From Simmondsia chinensis (Eukaryota; Streptophyta; Magnoliopsida; Caryophyllales; Simmondsiaceae), in contig JAGTTD010000019.1 in the NCBI GenBank assembly GCA_018398585.1, positions 10,563,838 through 10,627,837 on the forward strand: a stretch of DNA of 64,000 nucleotides, given 5' to 3'. The position numbers were made by a program, and so were the translations under genes. Position 1 is the first letter of the stretch. The number at the start of each line of letters is the position of its first letter. Shown here in pieces: positions 48,375 through 60,267 of this stretch. The notes under the pieces were generated by a model. The model searched no databases. It saw nothing but the letters and a program-made list of their open reading frames with translations, and had not been told where the DNA came from.

Positions 48375-48780
48375 TTCAAAAAGGCCCTCCCATTCACCCC
48401 CCCAACCCGTCCCCTTTCTCTGTCCTCATTTAATGCACAGCCAATTACTGTACTTTAGCCTCTCCCCACTCCATTTTCTCTCTCTTCATTTAATGCAAAA
48501 GTACATATTTTTACTTTATGTCATGTAACTTGCTTCTCACTCTATTCCTCCCTTCTTCTCATTTCCCGCCCATTTACTCACCTCTTATTCATGGTATTTG
48601 TTACTTTTCTCTTAATCTGAATTCCCCAAGTCCATTTTTCTCTCATTTTTCTCTCAATCTGCTACATTGGGCCCTCGGAAGAAGAAGAAGAAGAAGCCGT
48701 TTTAAGATCGTGTTTGAAGCTTCGTGGCATTACTGTAGGTTCAACGTTGAGTCGTTTATGGTTTATGATTGGTTTAAATG
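48375..48780 (+). promoter_or_regulatory. Core end and probable 5' leader of the transposase gene
   Basis: TTCAAAAAGGCCCTCCC and the following CT-rich block repeat, inverted, at 60267-60200. The sequence then becomes unique and pyrimidine-rich up to about 48735, where TACTGTAG/GTTCAACG could be a splice donor of a leader exon. An intron from there to the acceptor CTTGTCCACAG at 49942 would put the next repeat array in the 5' UTR intron. Promoter elements were not pinned down. Confidence 0.4.
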
Positions 48781-48789
48781 ATGTATTAT

Positions 48790-49890
48790 AACTTGCTTTT
48801 GGTGTGTTTGAACTCATTAGTGGTGTATGATTAGTCATACATCGTGTATGATAGGTTTTAATGGTGTGAAATCAACTTGTTTAGGTGTGCTTCATGTAAA
48901 TAGTGCTGTATGATCTATCATACACCGTGTATGATAGGTTTGAATGGTGTGAAATCAATTTGTGTTTGTGTATGTTAAGTAATTAATGGTGTATAATCAG
49001 TTATACACTGTGTAGGATTGGGTTTAATGGTGTATAACCAACTTGTGTTTGTGTGTATTAAGTAATTAGTGGTGTATAATCAATCATACACTGTGTATGA
49101 TTGGTTTTAATGGTGTATAACCAACTTGTGCTTGTGTATGTTAAGTAATTAATGGTGTATAATCAGTCATACACTGTGTAGGATTGGGTTTACTGGTGTA
49201 TAACCAACTTGTGCAGATGTTTTTTAAGTAATTAGTGGTTTATGAGCAACCATACACTGTGTATGATTGGGTTTAATGGCATATAACCAACCTGTGTATG
49301 TGTATGTTAAGTAATCAATGGTGTATAGTCAGTCATACACTGTGTATGATTGGGTTTAATGGCGTATAACCAACCTGTGTATGTGTATGTTAAGTAATTA
49401 ATGGTGTATAATCAGTCATACACTGTGTAGGGTTGGGTTTAATGGTGTATAACCAACCTGTGTTTGTGTATGTTAAGTAATTAATGGTGAATAATCCATC
49501 ATACACTGTGTATGATTGGTTTTAACTGTGTATATAATGGGGCATATTAAACCATACACTGTGTATGAGAGCTTCAAAGGGTGTATGATGAACTTATTTT
49601 GGTGTCTTTCAAGTACAGAATAGTGTATGGCTTACCATACACCGTGTATGATAGCTTTGATTGGTCTAGGATGAACCTGTTTTGGTGTCTTTCGTGTATA
49701 GAATGTGGTATCCTTAACCATAGACCGTGTATGATTGCTTTAAAAGGTGTGTGATGAACTTGTTTATGATTGTAACGCAAATCATACATCATGTATTCTT
49801 TCTTAAAGTAGTGTTATTTGTGTATTATGGTTTTAAACCAATCATACACCGTTTTTAGTGGTTTCAATGCTGTACTTTCATTCCACCATT
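48790..49890 (+). repeat. Palindromic repeat array upstream of the transposase
   Basis: About 12 units of 80-88 bp have the form TGGTGTATAA.CAATCATACACTGTGTATGATTGG. Each carries a palindrome ATCATACA-CTG-TGTATGAT. The array probably lies within a 5' UTR intron. Confidence 0.8.
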
Positions 49891-49944
49891 GTGTGTTTCA
49901 TGTCAATTTTGCTTTGATATCATGTTTTTTTCTTGTCCACAGTA

Positions 49945-52758
49945 ATGGGTGATGCTGCTATTGCATGCGTTCTGTATGGTGGCCACTTTAGGGAGAGGGC
50001 AAAGTACGCTGGTGAAAAATTGGCTTATATTTTTGTGGATGAGAAAACTGACTTCGCTGGTTTGCAAAGGACTGTGGCGGAGGTGATTGGTGCTCAGTTG
50101 GATGCGGGTTCAAAGATGCATTTTCAATCTTTCACCGCCGTTCCGGCTGTGCCCTTGTACGATGTCGTTGACAATAGGTCCGTTATGTTTTGGAAGGCAC
50201 TAGCCAAAGAAGATAGGGCGAAGCATCCTTTGATCGTAACTGTAGAGTCATCCGGTGACAGGAATCCTAGCTTCGATTGGTAACGAACTCCCTTTCAAAC
50301 AATTCCCGATGCTGACGAGAATAGTGGCCGTTCGCACCCTGAGGTTCCCAAGACTTCTGGTGGATGTATGGATGCGGGGATGGAAGAAGCAGCCCGTGTA
50401 GATGCATCTGATGTAGATTTGAACATGCCTACTGTGACGGTTGAGGCAACAGCAACAGGTGGAGATTGGGAAAATTTCAATCAAAGTGCATGGTATAATT
50501 TGGACAATATCAATTTATCCCAGGTGCAACCGACTGTACCTGATGCCTCACCTCCAAAGGGGCACACTTACGAGCATCGTAATATTTCCCGTGAAGACCC
50601 TCTGATTGTCGAACCTGAATTGGAACGGAATGCGGAACCCAGCGGTCAACCGAATGTCCACCCTGACATCCAAGCTGCTGGTGATCCTCGTTCTGATGAT
50701 GAGGCTGGCTCCGGTGATGAGAGGAGCCCGATTAACGAGGTATATGCGCAGGGCCGGATGGTTGAGGATATTGAAGTCGATCAAATATTTATGACAAAGA
50801 GGGACTTGTTGACTAACCTGGCAGTGATTGCGCTTAGGGAAAAATTTGAATTCAGGAGCTACAAGTCTAACAAATCCTTAACGGTTGTCCGCTGCGCACA
50901 AGAGGGCTGCACATGGAGGGTTCGGGCTACGTGTGTAGCAGATGGTGGCTGCTGGATGGTTACAAAAGTAGAAAAGAACCACAACCACCCTAGCGATCTC
51001 ACCACTGTTAGACACAGGCAGGCAACCAGTTGGGTCGTCGGGGAGTGCGTCCGCAAGAAACTTGTGAACCCCGGGAGAGTGTTCAAGCCACGGGATGTCA
51101 TAGATGACATCCGCAGTTGCTACGGTGTCGATATCAGCTACAGTGTTGCTTGGAGGGCGAGAGAGTTTGCATACGACAATGTTAGATTGGGTACGGCCGA
51201 AGAGTCCTATGCATTCTTGCCTGCCTATCTGCAAGTCCTCAAACAGACTGACCCCGGTACCACATTTTATTTACAGACAGATGATGAAAGTAGGTTTCAG
51301 TACCTCTTCATTGCGTTTGGTGCTTCACTTAATGGGTACCGGTTTTGCCGGCCGGTTGTGAGCATTGACGCAACACATCTGAAGGGAAAGTACCGGGGTG
51401 TTTTGTTCATGGCCGTTTGCCACGATGCCAACCAACAAATTTTCCCAATTGCTAGCGGCATCAGTGATTCAGAGAATGATGCATCGTGGCATTGGTTCCT
51501 CAGTAGGTTGAATGAAGTAACTGGGGAGCCTGCTGGCCATGTCATTGTATCCGATAGACACCGAAGCATCCAACACGCGGTGGAAGAACTTTTCCCTATC
51601 ACATTTCACGGGCTCTGCATGTACCACTTGCTGAACAACTTGAAGGCCAAATTCAAGAGCAACAGGAAGCATTTGGATCAGTACTACTACAAAGCAGCCA
51701 AAGCATACAACATTCAAGAATTCCATAGTTTGTTTTTCAGTTTATGTTGTGCCGTACCCGGAGCTAAAGATTACTTGGAAGATGTGGGACTGGACAAGTG
51801 GACTCGTTCCCACTCCCCTTGTCGACGGTACAACATAATGACGACAAACATTTCGGAATCCATGAATGCTGTATTGGTCAAGGTACGTGGCTATCCAATT
51901 ACAGCCCTTGTTGATGAGTGTAGGCTACTGTTGCAGAGGTGGTTTCACGAAAGAAGAGCCAAGGCTGAAGCTTGCATCAGTACAATGTCCCCCGACGTCG
52001 AAAAAAAATTACAAGACAGATTCAAGTTAGCAAGAACGATGACGGTAAGCTCTGTACATATTGTCTTGTTTAATCCCTACTACAAAGTATGTTTATAGCA
52101 TGTTGGTGCTCTTCGAGTGTGAAATCCGCTAATTTTGGTGCCCTTCGAGTGTTTCGTTGCTTATGTTTTGTTGTTTTTTTTTAATTTTTTTTATTTTTCT
52201 CATATTTTTGTATTTTGCATGCACCTTGGTTGTTTGACACATTTGTCTATTATTGTGGTAATGCAGATATTGCGAGCTGATGATTATACGTTCGACGTCA
52301 TCGATGGGGAGAAAAACTTTGTAATAGATATGTCTCTCTGGACATGTACCTGCCGCAGGTTTCAGCTTGAGCAGCTTCCATGTGAGCATGCGTTAGCAGT
52401 GGTACAACACAGTCCTTATGCTCTGTACGACTTGTGCTCGCCGTACTACAGTAGAGAAAATTGGTACGAGTCGTATAGAAGTGTCGTCTACCCGATGCCG
52501 CACATAAGTGACTGGCGTATCCCGCGTGATGTAGCTGACATGAATCTTCTTCCACCCGACGTTAGAACCTCTTCTAGGAAGAGGCAGAAGAGGAGGATTC
52601 TGTCTGTCGGTGAGGAGCGTGTTCATCAAAGGTGCAGTCGGTGCAAGGAACACGGGCATAACCGATCCACGTGCAAGAATCCAATTGCTCTGCATCCTAA
52701 TGGCGAATGCACCTCATCCAACTCCGGCCGTCCATCTCAAGTCCCTCCTCCAAATTAA
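49945..52758 (+). CDS. MULE transposase (MURA/MuDR family), two coding exons, one internal stop
   Basis: The ATG at 49945 follows a splice acceptor (CTTGTCCACAG at 49932-49942). Exon 1 (49945-52044) and exon 2 (52267-52758) join in phase across a GTAAGC...GCAG intron, giving about 863 codons. The N-terminal 112 residues resemble the MuDR N-terminal region. Codon 113 is TAA (50281-50283), after which the same frame stays open, and an ATG at 50368 could start a shorter protein. In order come a zinc-binding DNA-binding domain (VRCAQEGCTW...KNHNHP), the DDE core (VSIDATHLKGKY with Asp near 474, VIVSDRHRSI with Asp near 537, then CMYH and NISESMN), a SWIM finger in exon 2 (CTCRRFQLEQLPCEHA), and a CCHC knuckle (CSRCKEHGHNRSTC). 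It would cut and move the element, probably by binding the terminal repeats. Confidence 0.9.
52045..52266 (+). other. Intron of the transposase gene
   Basis: The donor GTAAGC follows codon ACG at 52042-52044. A T-rich tract precedes the acceptor AATGCAG at 52260-52266. The flanking codons are in the same phase (0). The intron places the SWIM finger and zinc knuckle in a separate exon. Confidence 0.85.
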
Positions 52759-53049
52759 CTTATAGTCTTCAAATGTATAAATTTTACTTGTGACATACCT
52801 ATATAATTTTTTTTTACCATAGGATTTACATGGTACATTACCATAGGATTTACGTTGTATCTAGTGTACTGAAAATTGTCGAAAGGTTGTGATGTGTATG
52901 TAATAGGGTAATGAAAATTGTGTATATTTTCATACTGTTGTATATTCCTGTAATGAAAACTGTCAATGAATTGATTTGAAGTTGGTCCCAATTGTGTGTT
53001 CTAAGTGGTTGATGTGTTTTTCAAGTGTGTTACGATGTATGTCGACATG
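52759..53049 (+). other. 3' flank of the transposase gene
   Basis: Non-coding and AT-rich. It would hold the 3' UTR and polyadenylation region. AATGAAAA motifs occur near 52912 and 52951, but no polyadenylation site can be fixed. Confidence 0.4.
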
Positions 53050-54360
53050 CATGGATGGTGTATCGCCACACATAGCAGCATCAAAGGTAATTCATACACC
53101 ACTAAGTAGTTGAAACACACTTGTAGAAGTTGATTTCACACCATTAATACTCATCGTACACTATGTATGGTAGGTAATATACCACTAAGTAGTTGAAACA
53201 CATTTGTACAAGTTGATTTCACACCTTTAATACTCATCATATACTAAGTATGGTAAGTCATACACCACTAAGTAGTTGAAACACACTTGTACAAGTTAAT
53301 TTCACACCATTAATACTGGTCATACACTAAGTATGGTAAGTCATATATCACTAAGTAGTTGAAACACACTTGTACAATTTGATTTCACACCATTAAGACT
53401 TATCATACACTATGTATGGTAAGTCATACACTACTAAGTAGTTGAAACACACTTGTACAAGTTGATTTCACACCATTAATACTTGCCATACACTAAGTAT
53501 GGTAAGTCATACACCACTAAATAGTTGAAACACACTTGTACAATTTGATTTCACACCATTAATACTTGCCATACACTAAGTATGGTAAGTCATACACCAC
53601 TAAGTAGTTGAAACATACTTGTACAATTTGATTTCACACCATTAAGACTTATCATACACTATGTATGGTAAGTCATACACTACTAAGTAGTTGAAACACA
53701 CTTGTACAATTTGATTTCACACCATTAAGACTTATCATACACTATGTATGGTCAGTCATACACTACTAAGTAGTTGAAACACACTTGTACAAGTTGATTT
53801 CACACCATTAATACTTGCCATACACTAAGTATGGTAAGTCATACACCACTTAGTAGTTGAAACACACTTGTACAATTTGATTTCACACCATTAAGACTTA
53901 TCATACACTATGTATGGTAAGTCATACACTACTAAGTAGTTGAAACACACTTGTACAAGTTGATTTCACACCATTAAAACTCATCATACACTATGTATGG
54001 TAAGTAATACATTACTAAGTAGTTGAAACACACTTGTACAAGTTGATTTCACACCATTAATACTTGTCATACACTAAGTATGGTAAGTCATACACCACTA
54101 AGTAGTTGAAACACACTTGTACAAGTTGATTTCACACCATTAAAACTCATCATACACTATGTATGGTAAGTAATACACTACTAAGTAGTTGAAACATACT
54201 TGTACAAGTTGATTTCACACCATTAATACTTGTCATACACTAAGTATGGTAAGTCATACACCACTAAGTAGTTGAAACACACTTGTACAAGTTGATTTTA
54301 CACCATTAAGACTCATCATACACTATGTATGGTAAGCAAAACACTACTAAGTATTTGAAA
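53050..54360 (-). repeat. Palindromic repeat array between the two genes
   Basis: About 16 units of roughly 82 bp have the form CACTAAGTAGTTGAAACACACTTGTACAAG...CATACACTAAGTATGG. This is the same repeat family as the other arrays but in inverse orientation to the left-hand arrays. Neighbouring units are very similar, which suggests recent amplification. Confidence 0.8.
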
Positions 54361-54399
54361 CACTATAATTGCCACAACTATCAATGAAATTGTGTACCA

Positions 54400-54730
54400 A
54401 GCACTATAAATGCCCTTGTTGATTTATATGGATGAGGCTGACCGGTTGGGATGGTTGGTGGTTGAACATTGAATGTTCAGGGGTCATAATGGACTACCAA
54501 GCAAGACATTTAATAACCTCAACTACCACCTACTTTATCATACTCCTCTCCCATGGTTCTCCCCCTATAAAGGGATGAGATGGACAGGAAGCCAAGCATA
54601 TACGATTCCTCAATATATCGACCCGTTTAAATTCCTAATGTAAGTGACTCTAGCAGCGGCGGTGGTGGGCCAGTGACAGCTGAGACACAAAGAGAGGTGG
54701 CACTTCTGCGGATCATGTTTCATCAACGGC
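54400..54730 (+). promoter_or_regulatory. Unique island with TATA-like box inside the MULE
   Basis: Between repeat arrays there is a non-repetitive stretch with CCCCCTATAAAGGGATGAG near 54561-54579, then GC-rich sequence to 54720. It looks like a promoter or a captured fragment. No ORF downstream has recognisable homology. Confidence 0.3.
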
Positions 54731-55190
54731 CTACCAAACAATTAGTGGTGTATGATCAATCACACATGGTGTACGGTGTATGATGAGTTGTAATGGTGTG
54801 AAGTTCATCCGCATGATAAGGATCTTGAACTTTGTATGCATGAAGTGGATGCACTTTACAGACAACATATGCAGAGGGACAACTGTATGTAGTTCCAGCA
54901 GTTATATATGTCCAGTTTGTCATACAAATTGTATGCAGGGTTTAATGTGTGTCAAGTTCTACGTATCATACACAGTGTATGACGAGTTTTATGTATGGTA
55001 AAATCACGGGCTGTGCATGTATTTTTAAGTTTGTTGAAAATTATTGGTGTCACGCCATTAATACGCTGTGTATGATGAGTTATATGGGTGAAAAATCAAG
55101 TTCTACAATTGTGTTTTAGGTACTTAGTGGTGTATAACCAATCATAAACGGTGTAGGATGAGTTTTAATGGTTAATAACAACCTTTGCAC
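54731..55190. other. Diverged palindromic repeats
   Basis: Scattered TCATACAC...GTGTATGA-like pairs with irregular spacing. No coding homology. Confidence 0.45.
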
Positions 55191-55450
55191 GTGTGAATAC
55201 ATCAATAGGAAAATACAACAACATCGAAATATCTGTAAACTTACATACAACTTTCAATATAATGAATACAATGTAAATCCTTTGGTACAAGTATGCATTT
55301 TTATTACACCATTTGAAAATACATCAATAGGAACATACAACAACATCGAAATATACAATATTACATACAACTTTCAATATAATGAATACAATGTAAATTC
55401 TTTGGTACAAGTATGCATTTTTATTACATACAACTTTCAGTATAATGAAA
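55190..55450 (+). repeat. Direct duplication of about 124 bp
   Basis: Two copies begin with AATACATCAATAGGAA, near 55196 and 55318. Both contain ACATACAACTTTCAATATAA and GGTACAAGTATGCATTTTTA. Confidence 0.8.
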
Positions 55451-56289
55451 ACAATATATAATGAATAACGTAATTTTATTGACATGTATGCATTTGAAGC
55501 CGTTTATTCCTTCCGTGTCTGTACAAGTGTACAGAAGTATACAGCCGCAATTTCCCCATCTGCGCTTGCGTGCATTGGGAGATGCTCAGTCCTTTGGTCA
55601 GCAAAAATTCTATGAACTTTATAACAAAAATTCCACAGTCTGACCTGCAGTTAATATTAATACAGATTCCACAGTCAGAAATTATACATCATTGCAAGTA
55701 ATGACTATTTTGCATCCACTTCATAACCAAAAGTCCAAATGAACGGAATAGTAAAATTGCATGGGAAGTAGATGTCATACCCCCTTTGCTGTGGACATTC
55801 ATTCCGTTTGTAAGTTACCGAGAAAGGCTTGCCCTTGAACTGTATGAGGTCCTTTCGGACATCCCAAAAATTAACCAACGCTAGAACATGTGGAAGCAAT
55901 TTTGCAATTGGTTCCACATGTTCTAATCTTACTGCCCTGGATTTGGCGAAGTACAAGGAATCAAATACCTGTATCTGCCAACCATTAAGATAGATGGCAG
56001 CAAGGAACCAATGTTGATTAGGTTGATTAATGGGCATGTATATCAGATCCACGTTGTGGCAGCTGACCCCATACGTGGCATCCCCGGCAAGGAACTTAAC
56101 GATCAATGAATCAAAATCAGTAAAAGCTGACTCAAGCGGGATTCCACTGTTTTGAATCTGTTTTAGTAGGGGTCCAAATTGAGGAGCAACAGTTGTGTCC
56201 GCGCATGTTGCCCTCTGGTCGAATTGCTCTGGTCACTGATGTTTCTTCTCCAAAATGTAGTGCAGAATTACATCCATTTCCTGCGATTC

Positions 56290-56530
56290 AAAACTAATTA
56301 GTTGAGACAAGTTGATTTTACACACATAAACAAGTTCATTTTACACAGTTGAACCCTATGACTAATCATACACCACTCTTTATTCAAAACACACTAACAC
56401 AGGTTGATTTTACACCTTTAGCATGAACCATACACGGTGTATGACTAGTAATACAACACTTACTTACTTAATACACAATAACATAAGTAGATTTAACACA
56501 GGTTGATTTTACTTATTAGTTGACACACGG
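56290..56530 (-). repeat. Palindromic repeats in the last intron of the ULP-like gene
   Basis: Two or three diverged units (CATACAC.....GTGTATGA type) lie between exons 6 and 7. Both splice sites are intact around them. Confidence 0.65.
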
Positions 56531-56754
56531 CAAAACTATCATGATGGGAAACATACCTCATCAGTAAGCCAGGCGTCCTCATTTCTCAACCGATACCAAA
56601 ATTGACCCATCGTCACAGTCAAAACAGAGAAATCCATTCGTTGATCATTAGGTAACGGAAAGCGGGTCTTCAAATCTCTGTAATATACAATACCAAGCAT
56701 GATATATAAGCATACCATAAGAAAGATGATTTCAGACCACTGTAACAGCAATTA

Positions 56755-57290
56755 CTTGAAAAAACCAGCAAAATCTGTCATAATGCCATTAAAACCTATC
56801 ATACATTGTGTATGACAAGACTTTTACCACTAATTGCTTGGAATACACCTGAATAAGTTCATTTTGCACCATTATAACGAATCATATACAGTGTATGATT
56901 CGATTTCAGAACACTAACAGTAATTACTTGAAAAAACCAGCAAAAGTTGATTTTATGCCATTAAAACCTATCATACATTGTGTATGCCAAGTCATTTACT
57001 ACTAATTGCTTAAAATACACCTCAATCGAATCATTTTACACCATTAAAACGCATCATACCCAGTGTATGATTCAATTTCAGACCACTGTACCCCTAATTA
57101 CTTGAATAAAACAACAAAAGTTGATTTTATGCCATTATAACCTATCATACATTGTGTATGACAAATCATTTACCACTAATTAATTAAAATACACCTGAAT
57201 AAGTTCACTTGATACCATTATAGTGCATCATACATAGTGTATGATTTTATTTCAAACACCACTAATTACTTGAAACACACCTAAGAAAGA
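56755..57290 (-). repeat. Palindromic repeats in the exon 5-6 intron of the ULP-like gene
   Basis: Five or six units of the arm type (TCATACATTGTGTATGAC and TCATACCCAGTGTATGATT) fill this intron of about 670 bp. They closely resemble the right arm rather than the arrays next to the transposase. Confidence 0.75.
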
Positions 57291-59345
57291 TGCATTCTAG
57301 AAACATTTACATACAAATTATCAAAAAGCATCGTGCAAAATCACACTCACTTAGCGACCGTTGCGTGGAAACTTTTGTAAAAATCTTCAAAATCTTCTAT
57401 GTCTTTGTCGGAGGGAGGCTGGAATGGATTGAAGGGCAGAACTGGCTCCGGTTCAGGATGGGTAATTTTTACCCGTTTGCTCTTACCCTCCGCAGTCCAT
57501 TCCTCACCTTTGTACTTGGGGTTTGGCTTGGGGTCCCTCCTCTCTTGCCCCAAACTACACACTATCTCCGACAATGTCAACAAGTTTTCAACGCCTTCCA
57601 CATGCGGTGACGATGGTTCCTTGAAGACATTTTCCTCTACCCTAGATGGCATAGCACATAGCAAAAGTCAATAAGCATCAACATGCATGAAAACATAACA
57701 AATTAGGACACTAACAAGGAATCTAGTGTCTTACCCAGTACGTACAGGAGAAACTATTATGGCTTGCTCAATCGGGGATGGATGAGCAGAAGTCGATGAA
57801 CATAAGTGCGGCGATGTGGCCTGCGCTTGACGGTCTGAGAGCAGCTCCTTAATCAGTGCATCCTGAGCCTCAAATCGTCGTTCGTACATTTGCAGCATTC
57901 GCTGGTGCGCTTCAAGCTGCATCCGTACCATTTGCACCTCTTTATCCATCGCTTCGAGTCTCTCCATAACCTGCAATAAGTCCTCCAAATTGGCATAATC
58001 AGCAAATTTGAATAATGTAGTATCCACACGGATAAAAATATGATTAAATAAATACAAAATAATTCATCATAACGATTGGTCCGCCGAATTGGTTGAATTA
58101 GGATACGGGTCCTCCCTGGATGCCGGCAACGGAGGTTGAGTTTTCAATGGTTGTGGCTCCTCACCAAGTTCTGCTGGCATTGCCATAACAGGAGATTGAA
58201 ACCCCTCCTCAGCATCCTCAGCATAGGGAATGCCTTGTAGATTAGGCTGACCGGCTTCCGCACTCGTCAGTCTAATCGGTTCGGCATTCAATTGCTGATC
58301 AAAGGAAGATACATCATATACACGTTAGTAAAATTACAAAACACACTTCTAACCCAAAATATATGAAACATACAATAGTAAAACAATAACAACATAGTGT
58401 ATTTATTACCTGATCAAATACTGTTGAGAGCAGAGCGGAGTATGGAGCCTTAACGGACATCTTCCAGTTAAGGATCCGCCCAAGAGGCTGGTCGCCAACC
58501 CTCACCGCCCCAACCTTGGCAAGTTCTGGAAGGGTTTCCAGGGCAAATATGGAAACCACATCGTAGAACCCGTGGACGGAGTAGGTATTCTCCAAACCGT
58601 GGTGCATTCTTGCAGCGAAATCCTTGAGCATCCGCACCAAGAATTTCCAACTCAAGGATCCCCATGCAACACGATTGAAAGAGTCCACATCGTCCACGAG
58701 GGCCAGGATGTTCGGGTCAATGCCCGTTCGCTTGCGTTTGGCGAACAGTAGACCCTCGACCAGGTACGCAACAGCAAGCTTAATCTGGTCCTCCATGATG
58801 GAGCAGGTTCTGCATGCATCAAAAAGCTGCTGCCTAGTCATCCTCCCCCTCATGCCATACTTGGCAACCAGCCTGTTTGGACCACCGCGTACATCTTCCA
58901 CACAGGCATATCTCAAGCCGGTGAGAATGCAAAACTCCCTCCTCCCAAGGTGCACTACCTTCCCACCAAATAAGAATGATAACTCCTCGGGAATGGGGTT
59001 GGCCACCTGGTGGAGAAGGACAACGTGAATGAGACTATGCCAGAAGCTGACATTGGTCTCACTCAGCCCAAGCAGATGCCCGACATTGTATTGTGAGGCA
59101 AGGGCAAGCTGTAATGCAAAACACTTTTAGTTAATATGGGATCATAAATGTCATTGTCAAAAGTCAACATAATTAAAATGGATACAGTGTCAAACCTTGG
59201 CTTCGTCGTCCTGCAAGATTTCCTTTATCTCTGTAACAACCTTGGTTGACAAACCTATGACTTGGAGGAATTTCCAGAAACCCCTCGGGAAAATGTAATC
59301 AACCTCAACTACAGGACGGCTCTTCCTACGTGTGTAAAATGCCAT

Positions 59346-60267
59346 CTGAAATAAAAGCAATACACCATTAATTACTGAACACAAACAGACACACTTTGGT
59401 TCTACACCATTGAAACAAATCATACAGAGTGTATGATTAATTATAGACCACCACTAATTACTTATAATACACAAACACAAGTTGGTTATACACCATTAAA
59501 ACCAATCCTACACACTGTATGATCAATTATACACCACTAATTACTTAACATAAACAAACATAGGTTGGTTATACACCATTAAACCCAATCAGACACACTG
59601 TATGGTTGCTCATAAACCACTTACTTAAAAAACATATACACAAGTTGATTTTATACCATTAAAACCAATCCTACACACTGTATGGTTGCTCATATGAAAC
59701 ATGCAGAAGTTTATTATACCACAAAGGTTGATTTTACGTGAAAAAAAACCACAAAACATGCAGAAGATCATTTTACACAAATAAAAAACACTAATCACAA
59801 AGCCACTAACACCAAAACCCTAAACCCTAACAAATACTATGCACTATGTTCAGGAAATGGTACGAAACAAACGGATATTATACATTGGAGCACCAAAACC
59901 CTAAACCCTACAAAAATAACTCTTACTCACCTTCGAAAATGGTGATTAAAGACTGGAGCAGCTATAGATCAAGGATGAAGGTGTGAAAACAGAGGTCAGA
60001 CCCACGGGAACGACAATCGCAGCTGAAGTAGAGGAGAAAGAGGATGAAAAAATTCGGAAAGAGGAGAGAAAGAATGAACGGGTGAGAGAAAGAGGAGAGT
60101 GACTGGTGGCTTGTAAAACAAGTTGCTTATGGGGAAGACAGAAAGGCGGGAAGGGGTTTTACAGCTGTAAGTAAATGAGGCGAGAGCAGGGGTACGGATG
60201 GGATGGCATTAAATGAGGAGAGAGAAAGGGGACGGGTTGGGGGGGTGAATGGGAGGGCCTTTTTGAA
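59346..60267 (-). promoter_or_regulatory. 5' leader and leader intron of the ULP-like gene
   Basis: A strong splice donor, CGAAG/GTGAGTAAG on minus at 59931-59930, and an acceptor TTTCAG directly before the ATG at 59345 define an intron of 585 bp. Its lower half (59350-59700) carries about four palindromic units. The leader exon would lie between about 60260 and 59931 and is CT-rich. Transcription would therefore start just inside the right arm. Confidence 0.5.

Larger units (their letters stand above)
55705..59345 (-). pseudogene. DUF1985/ULP1-like cysteine protease gene of the MULE, disrupted
   Basis: The gene has seven probable coding exons on minus: 59345-59196 (starts MAFYTRRKSRP), 59108-58410, 58294-about 58074, 57970-57735, 57641-57351, 56677-56557 and 56280-55705. 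All introns have GT-AG ends and the phases agree, except at the exon 3-4 join, which I could not resolve. Exon 2 is DUF1985-like (LGRREFCILTGLRY). Exon 4 is a coiled coil (MERLEAMDKEVQMVRMQLEA). Exon 7 is the ULP1 C48 core with NQHWFLAAIYL (His), QVFDSL (Asp) and CPQQRGYD, but the expected catalytic DCG reads DIY. A TGA at 56235-56233 also interrupts exon 7. ULP1 enzymes remove SUMO. Here activity is unlikely, and the role of the gene in MULEs is not established. Confidence 0.8.

Noticed and set aside
57290..57674. Plus-strand ORFs opposite exon 5 of the ULP-like gene
   Set aside because: They are shadow frames of a minus-strand exon that has matching splice phases.
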